DNA of 64,000 bases from Leishmania donovani. Taxonomy: Eukaryota; Euglenozoa; Kinetoplastea; Trypanosomatida; Trypanosomatidae. Within the stretch, counting starts at the first letter, position 1. Every line of letters begins with the position of its first letter. The translations under genes were made by a program, and so were the position numbers. Positions 10,617 through 21,317 of this stretch are shown here, one piece after another. Location of the stretch: contig NC_018239.1 of the NCBI RefSeq assembly GCF_000227135.1, forward strand, positions 62,001 through 126,000. Reading direction: 5' to 3'. The notes below the pieces were generated by a model. The model was not told the DNA's origin. It saw only the letters and a list, made by a program, of their open reading frames with translations, and searched no databases.

Positions 10617-11504
10617 ATGCGCAACTACTGCACAAAAACGTTCGGCTCCGCCTTCTCTGTCACGGTGGTGCCGACGCTCAAAGACAACTTCTCCTACCTC
10701 ATCAACGACCACACCACCCACACACTCGCGGCCGTGGATGTGAATGCCGACTACAAGCCCATTTTAACGTACATCGAGGAGCACCTCAAGCAGCAGGGCA
10801 ACGCCGACGTCACATACACTTTCAGTACCATACTCAGCACCCACAAGCACTGGGACCACTCGGGTGGCAACGCGAAGCTCAAGGCAGAGCTGGAGGCCAT
10901 GAACAGCACGGTGCCAGTGGTAGTGGTCGGCGGTGCCAACGACAGCATCCCTGCCGTCACAAAGCCAGTACGCGAGGGTGATCGGGTCCAGGTTGGGGAT
11001 CTCTCTGTCGAAGTGATCGATGCGCCGTGCCACACTCGCGGTCACGTGCTGTACAAGGTGCAACATCCGCAGCACCCCAACGACGGTGTGGCCCTCTTCA
11101 CCGGTGACACCATGTTCATCGCCGGCATCGGCGCCTTCTTCGAGGGGGACGAGAAGGACATGTGCCGCGCGATGGAGAAGGTGTATCACATCCACAAAGG
11201 CAATGACTACGCTCTCGACAAGGTCACCTTCATCTTCCCCGGACACGAGTACACCTCTGGCTTCATGACCTTCTCGGAGAAAACGTTCCCGGACCGCGCC
11301 AGCGACGATCTGGCGTTCATCCAGGCGCAGAGGGCCAAGTATGCGGCGGCCGTGAAGACGGGCGATCCGTCTGTGCCCAGCTCGCTGGCGGAGGAAAAGC
11401 GGCAGAACCTTTTCCTGCGTGTGGCTGATCCGGCCTTTGTGGCCAAGATGAACCAAGGCAACGCGCATGCGCTGATGATGTACCTTTACAACGCCTGCGA
11501 CTGA
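10617..11504 (+). CDS. GLO2: Glyoxalase II (trypanothione-type hydroxyacyl thioester hydrolase)
   Basis: This 295-residue metallo-beta-lactamase-fold enzyme has the binuclear metal motif THKHWDH at 75-81 (ligands H76, H78, D80, H81). Further ligands are at H139 (in PCHTRGH), D164 (in FTGDTMF) and H210 (in FPGHEY). It hydrolyses the S-lactoyl thioester made by glyoxalase I, completing methylglyoxal detoxification. In Leishmania the thiol is trypanothione rather than glutathione. The residues described as important for binding its spermidine moiety, Tyr291 and Cys294, are both present at the end of this protein (LYNACD). The frame is open upstream to 10122, but the ATG at 10617 gives the family N-terminus (FSVTVVPTLKDNFSYL). 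No targeting peptide is obvious, so it is probably cytosolic. Confidence 0.96.
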   Translation: MRNYCTKTFGSAFSVTVVPTLKDNFSYLINDHTTHTLAAVDVNADYKPILTYIEEHLKQQGNADVTYTFSTILSTHKHWDHSGGNAKLKAELEAMNSTVPVVVVGGANDSIPAVTKPVREGDRVQVGDLSVEVIDAPCHTRGHVLYKVQHPQHPNDGVALFTGDTMFIAGIGAFFEGDEKDMCRAMEKVYHIHKGNDYALDKVTFIFPGHEYTSGFMTFSEKTFPDRASDDLAFIQAQRAKYAAAVKTGDPSVPSSLAEEKRQNLFLRVADPAFVAKMNQGNAHALMMYLYNACD

Positions 11505-12683
11505 GCACGAACGGCAGCGCTTTCTGCTCAGGTGGAAAAAATGGACAGGGGCCGTGGTGGAGTTGCGCGGCAGCGAGAGATCCCCACCAGAGAAGCTCAG
11601 AGGGGCTCCCCTCAGCGAGGCGCCGGGAGGAAGGTGTGCGTGTGCGTGGGTGTGTGTGTGTGTGGGAGGGGTGAGTGGGAAGGCCGGAGATGTCATCGGG
11701 AGACGTTTGCAGAAAACGGTCGGACATCTTTTTGCTACCTCCCGCTAATCGAGCGCGACATCTGCGGCATCCCTCTTCTCCCTGCCATCGGCCATCCTCA
11801 GACGCACCCGTCATGCACCACCCTTCGTTATCCTAAGCGCTCCTCCCATTCAACCCACTCGTGCCCACGAAAGGCCCCTCGCCATGAGCCACCCCCTCCC
11901 TCCTCCACATTTCTTTGTGGCCTCGCGCTACACACGTCCGCACGTCTTCTCATAAAACGCCGACGCGGCCCTTTGCCTCGCTGCCGTCCGCATGCCGCCT
12001 TCGCACAAGTCGCTGATGATTGCCGACTCTAAGGTGGCGGCTGCGCGGGGCCGAAAAAGGCTTTCGTTGTCTCGCTTCTTCTGTGCCAAGGGTGTGTGGC
12101 ATGGCGACAAGAGGACGCGGAGGGGGACTGCGGGTGTGCTGGACGCCTTTTGGGGGAGAAGGTGAGCGCACTGCTCATCTTGGTCTCCCACACACACTTG
12201 CTATTTCTATGCACTCGGAAAGAAGCAGGAACGTGCGCGCTGGCTGTCTTCTCAGTGCGCTTGAGCGCGCAACACAAGGTTCCCGTCCGAACAGAAACGA
12301 AGAATGCATCCGTCGGGTCGCTCCTATACGGTGCACGGGCGTGGGTGCGAAGTCACTCACGCGCGCCCACGCGGCTTCCCCTTTCCCCTCCCTTCCCTTC
12401 GCACCTCTCCAGCTCGCCTCGCCTCCTCCTCTGTTTCTTCCGCATTCGTCGACTTCACACGTAGTCCAACCACGTCGCGCGCGCGCGCACGTCGGCACAG
12501 CAGACACCACGAGAGAAGGAGTGGTGGTTCACCAAGGCGAGGCGCGCACCCTCAAATGCGCGCAGTGGTCCCAGCACGCACGGAATAGCGCACGTCAACG
12601 ATATCAACGCTCTGCTGAGCTACGCGGTCGAGTGGCGGGGCGCGATAGAAGCGCCTCCCCACTCCCTCTTGCCAGTCCTCGTC
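11505..12683. other. Intergenic region between glyoxalase II and the 12684 gene
   Basis: No gene was supported. There is a (TG)n stretch near 11636-11664 and a strong C/T tract at 12375-12410 followed by AG. The alternating CG run near 12478-12490 is the only other simple repeat. Confidence 0.6.
12375..12412 (+). promoter_or_regulatory. Probable trans-splice acceptor for the 12684 gene
   Basis: A C/T-rich tract of about 36 bases is interrupted only by a few purines and ends in CCAG, with AG at 12411-12412. It predicts a 5' UTR of about 270 nt. Confidence 0.45.
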
Positions 12684-15600
12684 ATGAGCGCCAGCGGTAG
12701 CCTTGAAAAACTGCTGCCTTCTCTCTATGAGTTCCTCTCCGTCCATCCGTCAGATGCGTGCGCGCCGTCCTCAGCTGCGCCGACGCAGAGATCCGGTGCC
12801 GGCCTCTACCCTGGCGGCAGCAGTGGCAGCCGTCACACCAATGTCACGAGTCCCTCAGCCATCTGCGCTTCCTCGATCGGCCCTGAACTCTCATGCGCGT
12901 CTCCGGACGTCGTCGCGGAGAGCTATGCGCGCTGGCGGCGGTGCATCACCGTGTGGCGAAGGGTGATCGGCAATGACAGCGTGTTTCTTACCGTGCTTCT
13001 GCACGCGGGTTGTCTGTGGTGCCCCAACTACACAGCGCTTCATCGAGCGAGGCGCGACATCGCCACGCGGGCCGAGCAACAGCGGCGGCTTGCACAAGCT
13101 GCCTCTGTCTCGGGTGGCGACGTGCTTGCCTTTGAGGCTGGCAATGCAGCGGCAGCAGCAAGTGAGCAAGGCGGCAACGTGATGCTGCGCTGGGCGACAC
13201 CCACTGCCGATGCACCACGCAGCACCCCTGTCAAGCGACGCGGCAAGCGCGGCGGCAAGGCGGCAGCAGAGGCAGCTGCGCACTCCGTTCGCGCCCTGGC
13301 AGCAGCAGCTGAATCGCATGCGGAGCTGGCAGCCGTGTGCCCCGCGAGTGTCTGGGCGCTGCATGTGCTGCACTTCTTGAGGGTGGAGGAAGTGTACGCT
13401 GTGCCCTGCAGCAGCACAGCGAAGTCGGAGCGGCAAGGGGCTACGACAAGGACGAACTCCGCGCCTTCCTCATGCGCGTCGTGGTCCCCCGATGGCGATA
13501 GCGGCGACTCTAGTGAGAACGAGCTCAGTATCACGAGCTGCAGCAGTCACATCAGCCGAAGCGGTAGTCACGACTCCCACAGCAGCGTAGAGAGCGAGCG
13601 GGCAGTCGGCGATCAGACAAGTGACGCGGCGGAGGGTCGCATTGTGAGCGTGCGGAGGTCGGCGGTTGGCCGAGGGTCGTGTGGCGGGCGGAGCGGAGGC
13701 GGTCGCGGCGGCAAGCAGAGAGGCGTAAAGCGGCAGCGTGGGGCAGAGCGAGAGAAGCGCAGTGGCGCATCCGGTAGGAATGATAGCCACAAGAAGCGGC
13801 GCCGCCCCGACGGGGATCCAGCTCGCGAGGCACGCTCGCCATGCAGTGCGTCCCGGATGCAATGGGCTACGTCCTCCTCACTGCTTCCTAAGCTGTCGAA
13901 CAAGGAGAGCGGGGGTGGTGGTGTCAAGCACCTCGGCAGCACACTCGCGGCGGTGTTATCTGTGCTGCAGCAGCAGGAGCAGCACCGCGCCTCTGCTCGC
14001 CGCCGTGACGGATCAGCGGACGACGGCGCCGAGGGCGGGGATGAGGAGATGCGGCACGGTAATTCAAAGGATTTTGGTACGACAGGGTGCAGCACCCGTG
14101 ACAGCGGCAACGGGGCCCTCAATGCGGCGTACGCGACGGCTGCGCAAAAGCATGCGCTGCTGTTGCGCGCCACCATCACCCTCGTAAGCGAGGAGGAGCC
14201 CCTGGTTCAGAAGGTGGCAACGGCGCTTGTGAACGAGTGGCTTGATCTTGTGTCCGTGCAAGCGCCCACTCCCCAGTCACGCGGGACAGCCGCAGACGCG
14301 CCAACGACAGTGAAGGACGAGGAGACTGCTTTCTCTGACAGCAGCGCCATTCTTGGTACCGTTGGCGGTGCTCGCAGCGCGCGACGCCGGAGGACGGCAC
14401 TCACCGGCTCACGGTCCTCTTCGTGCACCGACACGCCCGAGCAGGCGCTCCGTCACCGCCGCGTATGCGATGCACGCCACTACTGGCTCTCTTGTGTGCT
14501 GAAGATGGTGGCGTACCTCGACGGTGTTCACTCCGCTCTTCGCGAAGAGAACACTCACATTGGCGCCGTCCTCGCTCGCCAGGGCATCGCGCCGCAGGAC
14601 GCAGAGGACACCTTCACCAAGTCGCTGCCGGCGATCGTCAACTGTGCGCTCGTGGAAGAGGTTTTGCACAGCGCAGCTGCCGGGTTGCCGGCCTCGCAGG
14701 CACGCGCCTTCTCGGCGTGGGCAGCACCGTCCTTGTTAGCATCTGCTCGCGCAGCTTCGACCGCACGCTTGTGGATGCCGCCTCCAGTGCTGCTGCTTCC
14801 CTTCCACTTGATCGGGCGAGGGTCAGTCTTTGGAGTGTGGCTGCCTCCTAGCGCGGCGTCGGCCGGCGGGTCGACTGGCCACCCACCGGCGGCCCGCACC
14901 CCCACCCGTGCGCAGGGCTGCTTTGTGCCCTGCGTCGTCGACTCGCACGGACTGCATCTCGGGATGGAGCCGCTCTGCGGATGCGGCACACACGAGCCGG
15001 CGAGCAAGCCCGGCGGTGAAGAGCACGGCGCTGGTGTGGCGGCGCTGCAAGCATGGAAGCGAGAGCCTGTGGGTGTGAGTGCACAGGAGGCGGCATCGCG
15101 CCCTTTCCATCCCGAGCGCTCACCGAGGCACCGCCGGCTGGGCTTCGCGGTGCGTTGTGCGGAATCCGAATCGCTGCTCGAGAGGCGTTACCTCGCCTCG
15201 CTCGAGCACCTGCTTCCCATCCTCCGTGTGCCCGACGTGGCGAGCCAGCTTGCCACTGACGGCGGCCTCCGAAGCGATCAGCCGGAGCGGCAGCCCTCGC
15301 TGCGGTGGTGGCCGTGCATGCTGAGCGAGACGGCCGGTAGCCCGCGCATGGACGTTTACGTCGCGCGCACGCTGCTGATGCTTCCGATACCGGCTCAGAG
15401 CACGCTGGACAGCTCCACGGACCATGCAGCGAGTGCAACGAGGGTCGACTCTGGGGCTAGAGCTGGCGCATGCACCTTAGATGGAGCGCACCACGCGGAG
15501 ACGCGCACAAAAAACCTGTCGGGCGTGCTGGCGTCCTCATCGGCAGCTGTCGGAGCTGGCAAGCGGCCCCGGGGCAGCTTCACCCGGGGGTTGACGAGGT

Positions 15601-17438
15601 CTGCAGAGGAGCAGGCAGTGCGGCATCAGCACCCACTGCTGTACCACGCGATGCGGGCACACCTGCGCGCAGACAAAGTCTTGTATAAGGCGTGCAGTGA
15701 CGTCTCTGAGAATGGCGTTGCGGAGCTGGTGCTGCTTTACGGCGATCCGCGCGGTGAGGAGGCGACGGCGCTGCGTCAGATGGGCTTCACGGTGCACACT
15801 GGCAGTCACCAGAGGTTAGGCCGTAGCGGCGCCGCCTTTGCCAGACGCACGGGGTCATCTGCTGTGTCGTCCGTGACAGGGCTGAGCAGTGGTGCCAGTG
15901 GAGGTAGCGGACGCCTCACCTTGGCCAGAGACGCACTTGGCACCACGCTCGAGGGCATGTACCTGGTCGCCCGCCGTGTGCTGGGGCTGCAGGGACTCTT
16001 TGTATCCTCCGCGTCTGCCTTCACGACGCCAGCAACAGCGGCACCGGCGGAGGCGCGCGTCGGCGGTAAGGGGTGCCCCTCCACCACTGGCGCTGCCGCA
16101 TTTGAGGATGAAGGGGGCCCGTGTGATTTGGCCAAGGGCACCGCAGCCACGAGTGTGGCTGCCTTTCCGGTCTGTGCACAGACGGAAAGGGAAGCGCTTG
16201 GCACCGTGGCGGCGACGCTCGCCCTCACGTGTCTTGTGCTCAGCCACAGTCTGCTCGACGATTTGCTGGAGCAGCCGTCCGTCGTACTGTTAACAACGGA
16301 GCTGGCGTCGTTTGTGCTCGACGTGTCGCTGTTGATGCCGCGGCCTGTCCCTCGGCTGCTGAAGGCCGACGGGTTCGCTCTGGCACTTCTACTGCAGCCA
16401 GCACAGTCGCTGCTGCTGATGGTGGGCCTGGCAGCGACGCTGGTGACGCGTGAGGTGCACATGGTCGCTGCATCCCATCGAGGCGGCGAAGCGGGCAGTG
16501 GCAGCGGTGGCGGGAGGGGGCGAGGCGCCGGCGGCACGTCATCGGCGTCGAAGTCCGTGGCACAGCAGTGGCATCCGTGGTGGTCCGCCTTCCGCGCGGC
16601 AGTGCTACGGGACACCGAGCTGCCAAGCTGCCTGTACAGCGGCATCTGGCCCATCGTGGAGAGCGCCGAAGGCTCCCTTGCCACCTTCGCGGCCGAGGTG
16701 CGGCGGGGCACCTCTAGCAATCGCCAAGCAGATGATGGCAAGCGCAGCCATCCTTCTCCGGTGGTGGGCAGCGACGGAAGAGACGACGACGTGGTGGCGG
16801 GAGCACCGGCACACGTGTCCGCCCGCGGTGGCGCAGGAAGCGGGAGGCGGATCCTTTCTCTTTCCGTGCCATCCCCGCCCGTGGCTGCAGATCGCCATCT
16901 CCTCGCGGATGTGCAGGACACCCCATCGTCGAAAAGCAGTGACGCTACGCCTTGTCGAAGCAGTGTCGATGGGGCCACCCCCTATGGGCGCCGCCTCCTC
17001 TTGAAGGCGCCTCCAGCAAGCGGCGTGGCTGGGCAGCTCTCTGCAAAGGCAGCAGTGAACCGCAAGGACCATGCGACAGCGTGCGGGGCAGGCGGCGTCG
17101 TGTCGGCGAGTCAGTCTTACACGCCCCGCCGACTCTGCGGGCACGCCGTTCTTTGCCAAGACGATGGCATCTGCAGTGCGGGCACCGAGACGAGCGACGC
17201 CCACGCCACTGCAAGCGCCTTGCTGTTTGCCGAAGGGGTGTGCGTTGTGTCTGACAACGCAACGGTGCCGCTCGGCGCGAGCTCCGTCCACGCAAAGGTC
17301 GCCGCCCCTATCTCGCGTACGCTCTCGCTGTCCTTGACTAGAGCAACGCTGCTGCCTCGGCTAACCTCTGCCGTAGCCTCGACTTTGTGGGCATCACTGG
17401 AGGCGGAGGAGATGCACTGGCCCGCCGGCGCTGCATAG
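12684..17438 (+). CDS. Hypothetical protein with basic clusters, 1,584 aa
   Basis: This is a long open frame of 1,584 codons ending TAG at 17436-17438. The preceding in-frame TTG at 12669 is not needed, and the ATG at 12684 (MSASGSLEKLLPSLYEF) is the first. No family was recognised. Three basic clusters resemble nuclear localisation signals: KRRGKRGGK near residue 184, KQRGVKRQRGAEREKR near 344, and HKKRRRPDGD near 369. Folded-looking, less repetitive blocks occur around 85-135 (WRRCITVWRRVIGND), 480-720, 980-1060 and 1165-1280. The last is Leu-rich (TLALTCLVLSHSLLDDLLE). Ser/Gly-rich linkers separate them. This pattern fits a large nuclear scaffold or chromatin/RNA factor, but that is only inference. 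Confidence 0.8.
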   Translation: MSASGSLEKLLPSLYEFLSVHPSDACAPSSAAPTQRSGAGLYPGGSSGSRHTNVTSPSAICASSIGPELSCASPDVVAESYARWRRCITVWRRVIGNDSVFLTVLLHAGCLWCPNYTALHRARRDIATRAEQQRRLAQAASVSGGDVLAFEAGNAAAAASEQGGNVMLRWATPTADAPRSTPVKRRGKRGGKAAAEAAAHSVRALAAAAESHAELAAVCPASVWALHVLHFLRVEEVYAVPCSSTAKSERQGATTRTNSAPSSCASWSPDGDSGDSSENELSITSCSSHISRSGSHDSHSSVESERAVGDQTSDAAEGRIVSVRRSAVGRGSCGGRSGGGRGGKQRGVKRQRGAEREKRSGASGRNDSHKKRRRPDGDPAREARSPCSASRMQWATSSSLLPKLSNKESGGGGVKHLGSTLAAVLSVLQQQEQHRASARRRDGSADDGAEGGDEEMRHGNSKDFGTTGCSTRDSGNGALNAAYATAAQKHALLLRATITLVSEEEPLVQKVATALVNEWLDLVSVQAPTPQSRGTAADAPTTVKDEETAFSDSSAILGTVGGARSARRRRTALTGSRSSSCTDTPEQALRHRRVCDARHYWLSCVLKMVAYLDGVHSALREENTHIGAVLARQGIAPQDAEDTFTKSLPAIVNCALVEEVLHSAAAGLPASQARAFSAWAAPSLLASARAASTARLWMPPPVLLLPFHLIGRGSVFGVWLPPSAASAGGSTGHPPAARTPTRAQGCFVPCVVDSHGLHLGMEPLCGCGTHEPASKPGGEEHGAGVAALQAWKREPVGVSAQEAASRPFHPERSPRHRRLGFAVRCAESESLLERRYLASLEHLLPILRVPDVASQLATDGGLRSDQPERQPSLRWWPCMLSETAGSPRMDVYVARTLLMLPIPAQSTLDSSTDHAASATRVDSGARAGACTLDGAHHAETRTKNLSGVLASSSAAVGAGKRPRGSFTRGLTRSAEEQAVRHQHPLLYHAMRAHLRADKVLYKACSDVSENGVAELVLLYGDPRGEEATALRQMGFTVHTGSHQRLGRSGAAFARRTGSSAVSSVTGLSSGASGGSGRLTLARDALGTTLEGMYLVARRVLGLQGLFVSSASAFTTPATAAPAEARVGGKGCPSTTGAAAFEDEGGPCDLAKGTAATSVAAFPVCAQTEREALGTVAATLALTCLVLSHSLLDDLLEQPSVVLLTTELASFVLDVSLLMPRPVPRLLKADGFALALLLQPAQSLLLMVGLAATLVTREVHMVAASHRGGEAGSGSGGGRGRGAGGTSSASKSVAQQWHPWWSAFRAAVLRDTELPSCLYSGIWPIVESAEGSLATFAAEVRRGTSSNRQADDGKRSHPSPVVGSDGRDDDVVAGAPAHVSARGGAGSGRRILSLSVPSPPVAADRHLLADVQDTPSSKSSDATPCRSSVDGATPYGRRLLLKAPPASGVAGQLSAKAAVNRKDHATACGAGGVVSASQSYTPRRLCGHAVLCQDDGICSAGTETSDAHATASALLFAEGVCVVSDNATVPLGASSVHAKVAAPISRTLSLSLTRATLLPRLTSAVASTLWASLEAEEMHWPAGAA

Positions 17439-17877
17439 CACCATGGCAGACGACGGCGCCACCCTTTGCGCGTTGTGGATAACGGGTGCGGGGCGTCTTC
17501 CAGTGCCCCTCACTACCACCCCTCCTCTCCGTGTTTCTCTCTTCTACGTCTAGGCACGACTATAACCACTAGAAGACGACGAGGTTGCGGCCTCGCTCCG
17601 CCGACAGCCGGCTATCCGCGTCCTCGTCCTGCTATGCCCCACTCCATCGGCGCCGCGTCGTTTTTCGTCCCACCCGCCCCCTGTCCTCACGCACTCGCCT
17701 CCCCTCCCTCCCCCTCCCCCCTTTCTCTCTTGCGTGCACGTATCCAGGACGTTTTTCTGCCGAGTTCAACGAGTCCCGCATCGCGGAGCGACAGACGCGC
17801 CTACGCGCTGAGGGCTCTTCACAAGGCGCACACGCTGGCAAGGCACGACAACGGCGTACCGTACCTTTGTAGCGAGC
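17439..17877. other. Intergenic region before the 17878 membrane-protein gene
   Basis: A short C/T-rich spacer. It contains the acceptor site at 17698-17747 and no other feature. Confidence 0.6.
17698..17747 (+). promoter_or_regulatory. Probable trans-splice acceptor for the 17878 gene
   Basis: An almost pure C/T tract (17698-17731) is followed by the first downstream AG, at 17746-17747. This predicts a 5' UTR of about 130 nt. Confidence 0.5.
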
Positions 17878-19974
17878 ATGGCCCCCATGCGTCATGGCGC
17901 TGCGGATGCCGCGCCGATGTGCCTCGCTGACCGCATGAAGCAACGGTATAGGTGTCCGCTGTCGCCTCTACTCATGTGCACGGTACTCTTCGCGCAGTTT
18001 CTGCTCTGTAGCACCTCCCTGCCCGTCGCGGCCGACACGACCATCACGCCCCTCCTCAACATCACCTCCACCGACAAGGCGGACCCCGATGAGTACTACA
18101 AGATATTGCTCTCCCAGGACGCCACCATCCTTGCGGGCAGCACCACCGTCCTCAGCAGCGACGGAGTCGCCTACCCGAACCTCAACATGGTGAAAGGACT
18201 GCGGTCCGTCCCCCAGGTTCCTGGGGCGCCAATGGCGCAGAGCGCTCCTAAGCGGACCAACACGGCCTTGAAGGCCTTCCGCGCCGACGTCCTATCGGAG
18301 TTCCTCGTAGCGATGGCACTCCTCTACCTCGACTCCACCGACGCGCTGCCCTTCGCACGCACGGCGCCGATCCCGTCCACGTACCTGCCAGCCTCCTACA
18401 CAGGCGGCGCCAGCTTCGTCAACCCGTCGTTTCCCACCGTGCCCATCACCCTCAACATGCTGCTGCAGCACGTTTCTTCGCTCACCGAGACGGGCCTCGA
18501 CCTTCGCGCCGAAACTGCGCCGTCCGGCGCTGTGTCGACCCTCTCGGCCTTTGTCAGCTCCCTCTTTTCCACCACGACCACAACAGTGTTCAGCGCTAGC
18601 CAGCCGGGGTTGTCTACCAGCTACACCTACTCGCATGCCAACGTGGCGATCGTCGCCTACGTGGTGGAGCAGGTCTTGGCTACGTCGACGAACTACTCGG
18701 CGCTCTCCGGCATCGGCGAGTTCGTCTTCACCGTCGTGATGCCACCACTGCAGCTGTCGAACACGTTTTTGCTGAACCGCAACGGTCACGTCATTGAGGC
18801 AGCCTACCCCTTGAGGAGCGGCAGCAGCCATGACACGGTGAATCACGTCGCCCGCCAAGTCCTTGACAGCCGCAACACCGGCATCCTGGACAGCGCTCCG
18901 AGGGAAGCCTCGTACTTCTCCGACTACATGCTCTTTACGACCAGCGCAGACGTGGCGAAGTTGGCGGCAGAGGTGCTCGTGCCGGGCGGCTTTTACCACA
19001 TGCGACTTGGCGCCTCGATGCTCCAGAACACGGTCCCCATTGCCGTGCCTACGATGCGCTACACGGAGGCACGCACAACCGGCCTCTTCCTGTTCAGCGC
19101 GAACAAGCTGTGCTCTACAATGTACGCCGCCATCTCCTACAGCGGCCAAGCGCCGTACTGCCGCTACAACTCCGCGACCGTGTCCGAGTCAGCGCCGCCC
19201 TTCGGGCTGGTCGCCACAGGTGGCACGGATGAGCTCGCCATCGTGTGCGTCCCCGTCGTGAGCAACACGAAGACGTTCTGCTCGATCGCGGAGCTTTCCT
19301 TCTCAGGCACAGGCTGCAGCAGGTGCAGCCCCGCAGCGGCGGGGGGCCGTGCCGTCGGCCTTGCCATGGTGAGCCTGGCGCACTTGACAAGTGAACCGAT
19401 GCCAGTGGCGCCAGCCCCGACGCCGCAGTCGACAGCTCGCACGTTTAACGGGTGGTTCGTGTTCCTGGGGGTGGCCGTCACACTGGTGGTTGTGGTCGTC
19501 GCCTCCTACATCACCGACTACCTCATCCAGCCGCCGCCGCCAGCGAAGATTATAGCACCCGTCGTGGCGGGTCAGATCGGCCTGCGGAGCGGCACCGCGC
19601 TGAATGGCCCTGTTGGCGGCGGCGGCGCAGTCGGCAGCTCGGAAGTGCCCGTTGACGGTGAGTCCCCCGAGGCGTTCCGCGAAAACGGTAGAGACCATGA
19701 CGCTGAGGACCTGTACAGTGGCGCCGACGACGAGGAACAGACGCCGTACCTCGCGCGCAGCGGTGACCGTGCTCGCGGCAGCTCGTCACTGCGGCGGCGT
19801 TGCCGGCGCCGGCGCCGGCGCCGTCACAACGGCGAGCCGAATCCGGCCAGTGACGGCTCCTACTCCAGCGGCGACGACGGCTGGGGCGACGACCGGGACA
19901 GCGTAGACCGCGTCTCCACGGGGTCGCGGCGGCCGAGCCCGAAAGGCGCTCTGCGCTTTGATGCCTACATATAG
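17878..19974 (+). CDS. Type-I membrane protein resembling a degenerate beta-lactamase-family ectodomain
   Basis: This 698-residue protein has a hydrophobic signal-like segment at about 27-50 (LLMCTVLFAQFLLCSTSLPV). One strong transmembrane helix lies at about 526-550, and a cytoplasmic tail with Arg- and Asp-rich low complexity ends in DAYI. The ectodomain has features of the class C beta-lactamase/PBP-like fold: ITLNMLLQHVSSL resembles the conserved ITLRHLLTHTSGL block, Y251-S252-H253-A254-N255 fits the YxN motif, and ATGGT at 446-450 sits where a KTG-type motif would be. The SxxK nucleophile motif seems lost (DVLS at 137-140 in the best placement). A non-catalytic surface or secretory-pathway role is therefore possible. 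Initiation at Met20 (17935) would give a more classical signal peptide. The gene is certain; the family is moderate. Confidence 0.8.
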   Translation: MAPMRHGAADAAPMCLADRMKQRYRCPLSPLLMCTVLFAQFLLCSTSLPVAADTTITPLLNITSTDKADPDEYYKILLSQDATILAGSTTVLSSDGVAYPNLNMVKGLRSVPQVPGAPMAQSAPKRTNTALKAFRADVLSEFLVAMALLYLDSTDALPFARTAPIPSTYLPASYTGGASFVNPSFPTVPITLNMLLQHVSSLTETGLDLRAETAPSGAVSTLSAFVSSLFSTTTTTVFSASQPGLSTSYTYSHANVAIVAYVVEQVLATSTNYSALSGIGEFVFTVVMPPLQLSNTFLLNRNGHVIEAAYPLRSGSSHDTVNHVARQVLDSRNTGILDSAPREASYFSDYMLFTTSADVAKLAAEVLVPGGFYHMRLGASMLQNTVPIAVPTMRYTEARTTGLFLFSANKLCSTMYAAISYSGQAPYCRYNSATVSESAPPFGLVATGGTDELAIVCVPVVSNTKTFCSIAELSFSGTGCSRCSPAAAGGRAVGLAMVSLAHLTSEPMPVAPAPTPQSTARTFNGWFVFLGVAVTLVVVVVASYITDYLIQPPPPAKIIAPVVAGQIGLRSGTALNGPVGGGGAVGSSEVPVDGESPEAFRENGRDHDAEDLYSGADDEEQTPYLARSGDRARGSSSLRRRCRRRRRRRHNGEPNPASDGSYSSGDDGWGDDRDSVDRVSTGSRRPSPKGALRFDAYI

Positions 19975-20963
19975 AGACGGTAGCTAAGAGAAGGGGGGGG
20001 GGGCAGCGGGTGTGCGCCCTCCCCCCACCCCCTGCCTTGGCGGTTGGGCGGTTTAGATGGCTCTGCCGCCTTCCTCAGGCGCGCGTCGAGTCGCTCGTGC
20101 TGAGCAGCACCGCGTCTTCGACGGGAGCGCGCCCTCTTGCTGCCCTTGCTCCTTTAGATATGGCGCACGCCTTTCCCTCCCTCACCACACGGCAGAATCT
20201 CTTGCATCCCTTTATGGCAGATGTGTAGACGACTTGACTTGCAGCCCAACGCACAAGCATAGCCGATCTACCTCCCTCTCTCACGCAGCCTGCACAAGCC
20301 GCGTATGTGTGACGCACTCGCGTATGCATGCACGCTTTTTTGTTATTATGTGCATGCGCCATCGAGCAGCTGATCAACTCTGAATCGCGCGCTCATGCGT
20401 GACTCTTGCGCGCCTCCATCTCCGACCATCACCGCCACCGATCTCCGCGCACTCTCCATCATCGCCCACCTGCCCACCGCACCTCCACTCTGCTACGCTC
20501 TTCGTCTGGTGTTCACTCACAGCTTCACAGCCACTCGCCCTGCCCGTCGTTCCCTTTTACCCTGCGGCTGTCCCTCCTCTCCCCTCCCCTTCCCTCCTTC
20601 CCCTCGGCGCACGACCGCCACGGCCTGAGCACAGCACGCAGCGGCAGCACGTTTTGTTTGCCTGCGTGGTTGCATCCTCCGCCTGGCGTGCTGTTGCGTG
20701 CGTGGGCTTGATGGGCCGTACGTTGCTAAGCGAAGGAGTCGCGAAGTCAGGCGGGGCAGGGTAGTCCGAGAGGTGGAGCAGCGGCTTGTTGTTCTTCGGA
20801 GTGGCCACGAAGAGTCCAGCGGATGAGCCGATCGATGAGGTTAAGTTGCTTGGCCACTGCCCTCTAGCGCCTCCTCGATCTCCTCTCCTCTGCGCTCTCT
20901 CGCTGAGGTGTTTTGGCGTGTACTGATGTCTCGTGCTCGTCTCGCGCTCTTTGTCTGCTGTCT

Positions 20964-21317
20964 TCCCTTCTCTGCGTGTTCCTCTCTCTATCCTCCCTTC
21001 TTTTGAGCGAGCATGGCCGCCCCCCTCCCCCACTTCCCTAATAATATGGAGGTGAGGCACATCGAAGTGGCGTGCCCTGAAGACGTGGTGGGGGTGTTGT
21101 GGGGGTGGGCACTCCTGAGGACTCGTCGGGAGACGGCCTGCTCGAGGAGCGTTTCCCTGAGGGACGACACCATTGCCAACAAGGCGCGGGCGCACGGAAC
21201 CGCCAGCAGAACGGCACGCTACCGGTGGAGGTACTGTACCTCTCGCGCCGCAGTTTGGAGGGGGCGGTGATCTACATGCAGGCAAGACCTCCCACCTGGA
21301 ATTCGACACACTCTCTC
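20964..21317. repeat. Left copy of 354-bp block repeated across the gap
   Basis: This block matches 21872-22225 at an offset of 908 bases. It is identical apart from a handful of substitutions within the first 60 bases. It ends exactly at the last base before the N run. Confidence 0.9.

Noticed and set aside
10764..11696. 310-codon minus-strand frame over glyoxalase II
   Set aside because: Antisense shadow; the + strand carries all metal-ligand motifs.
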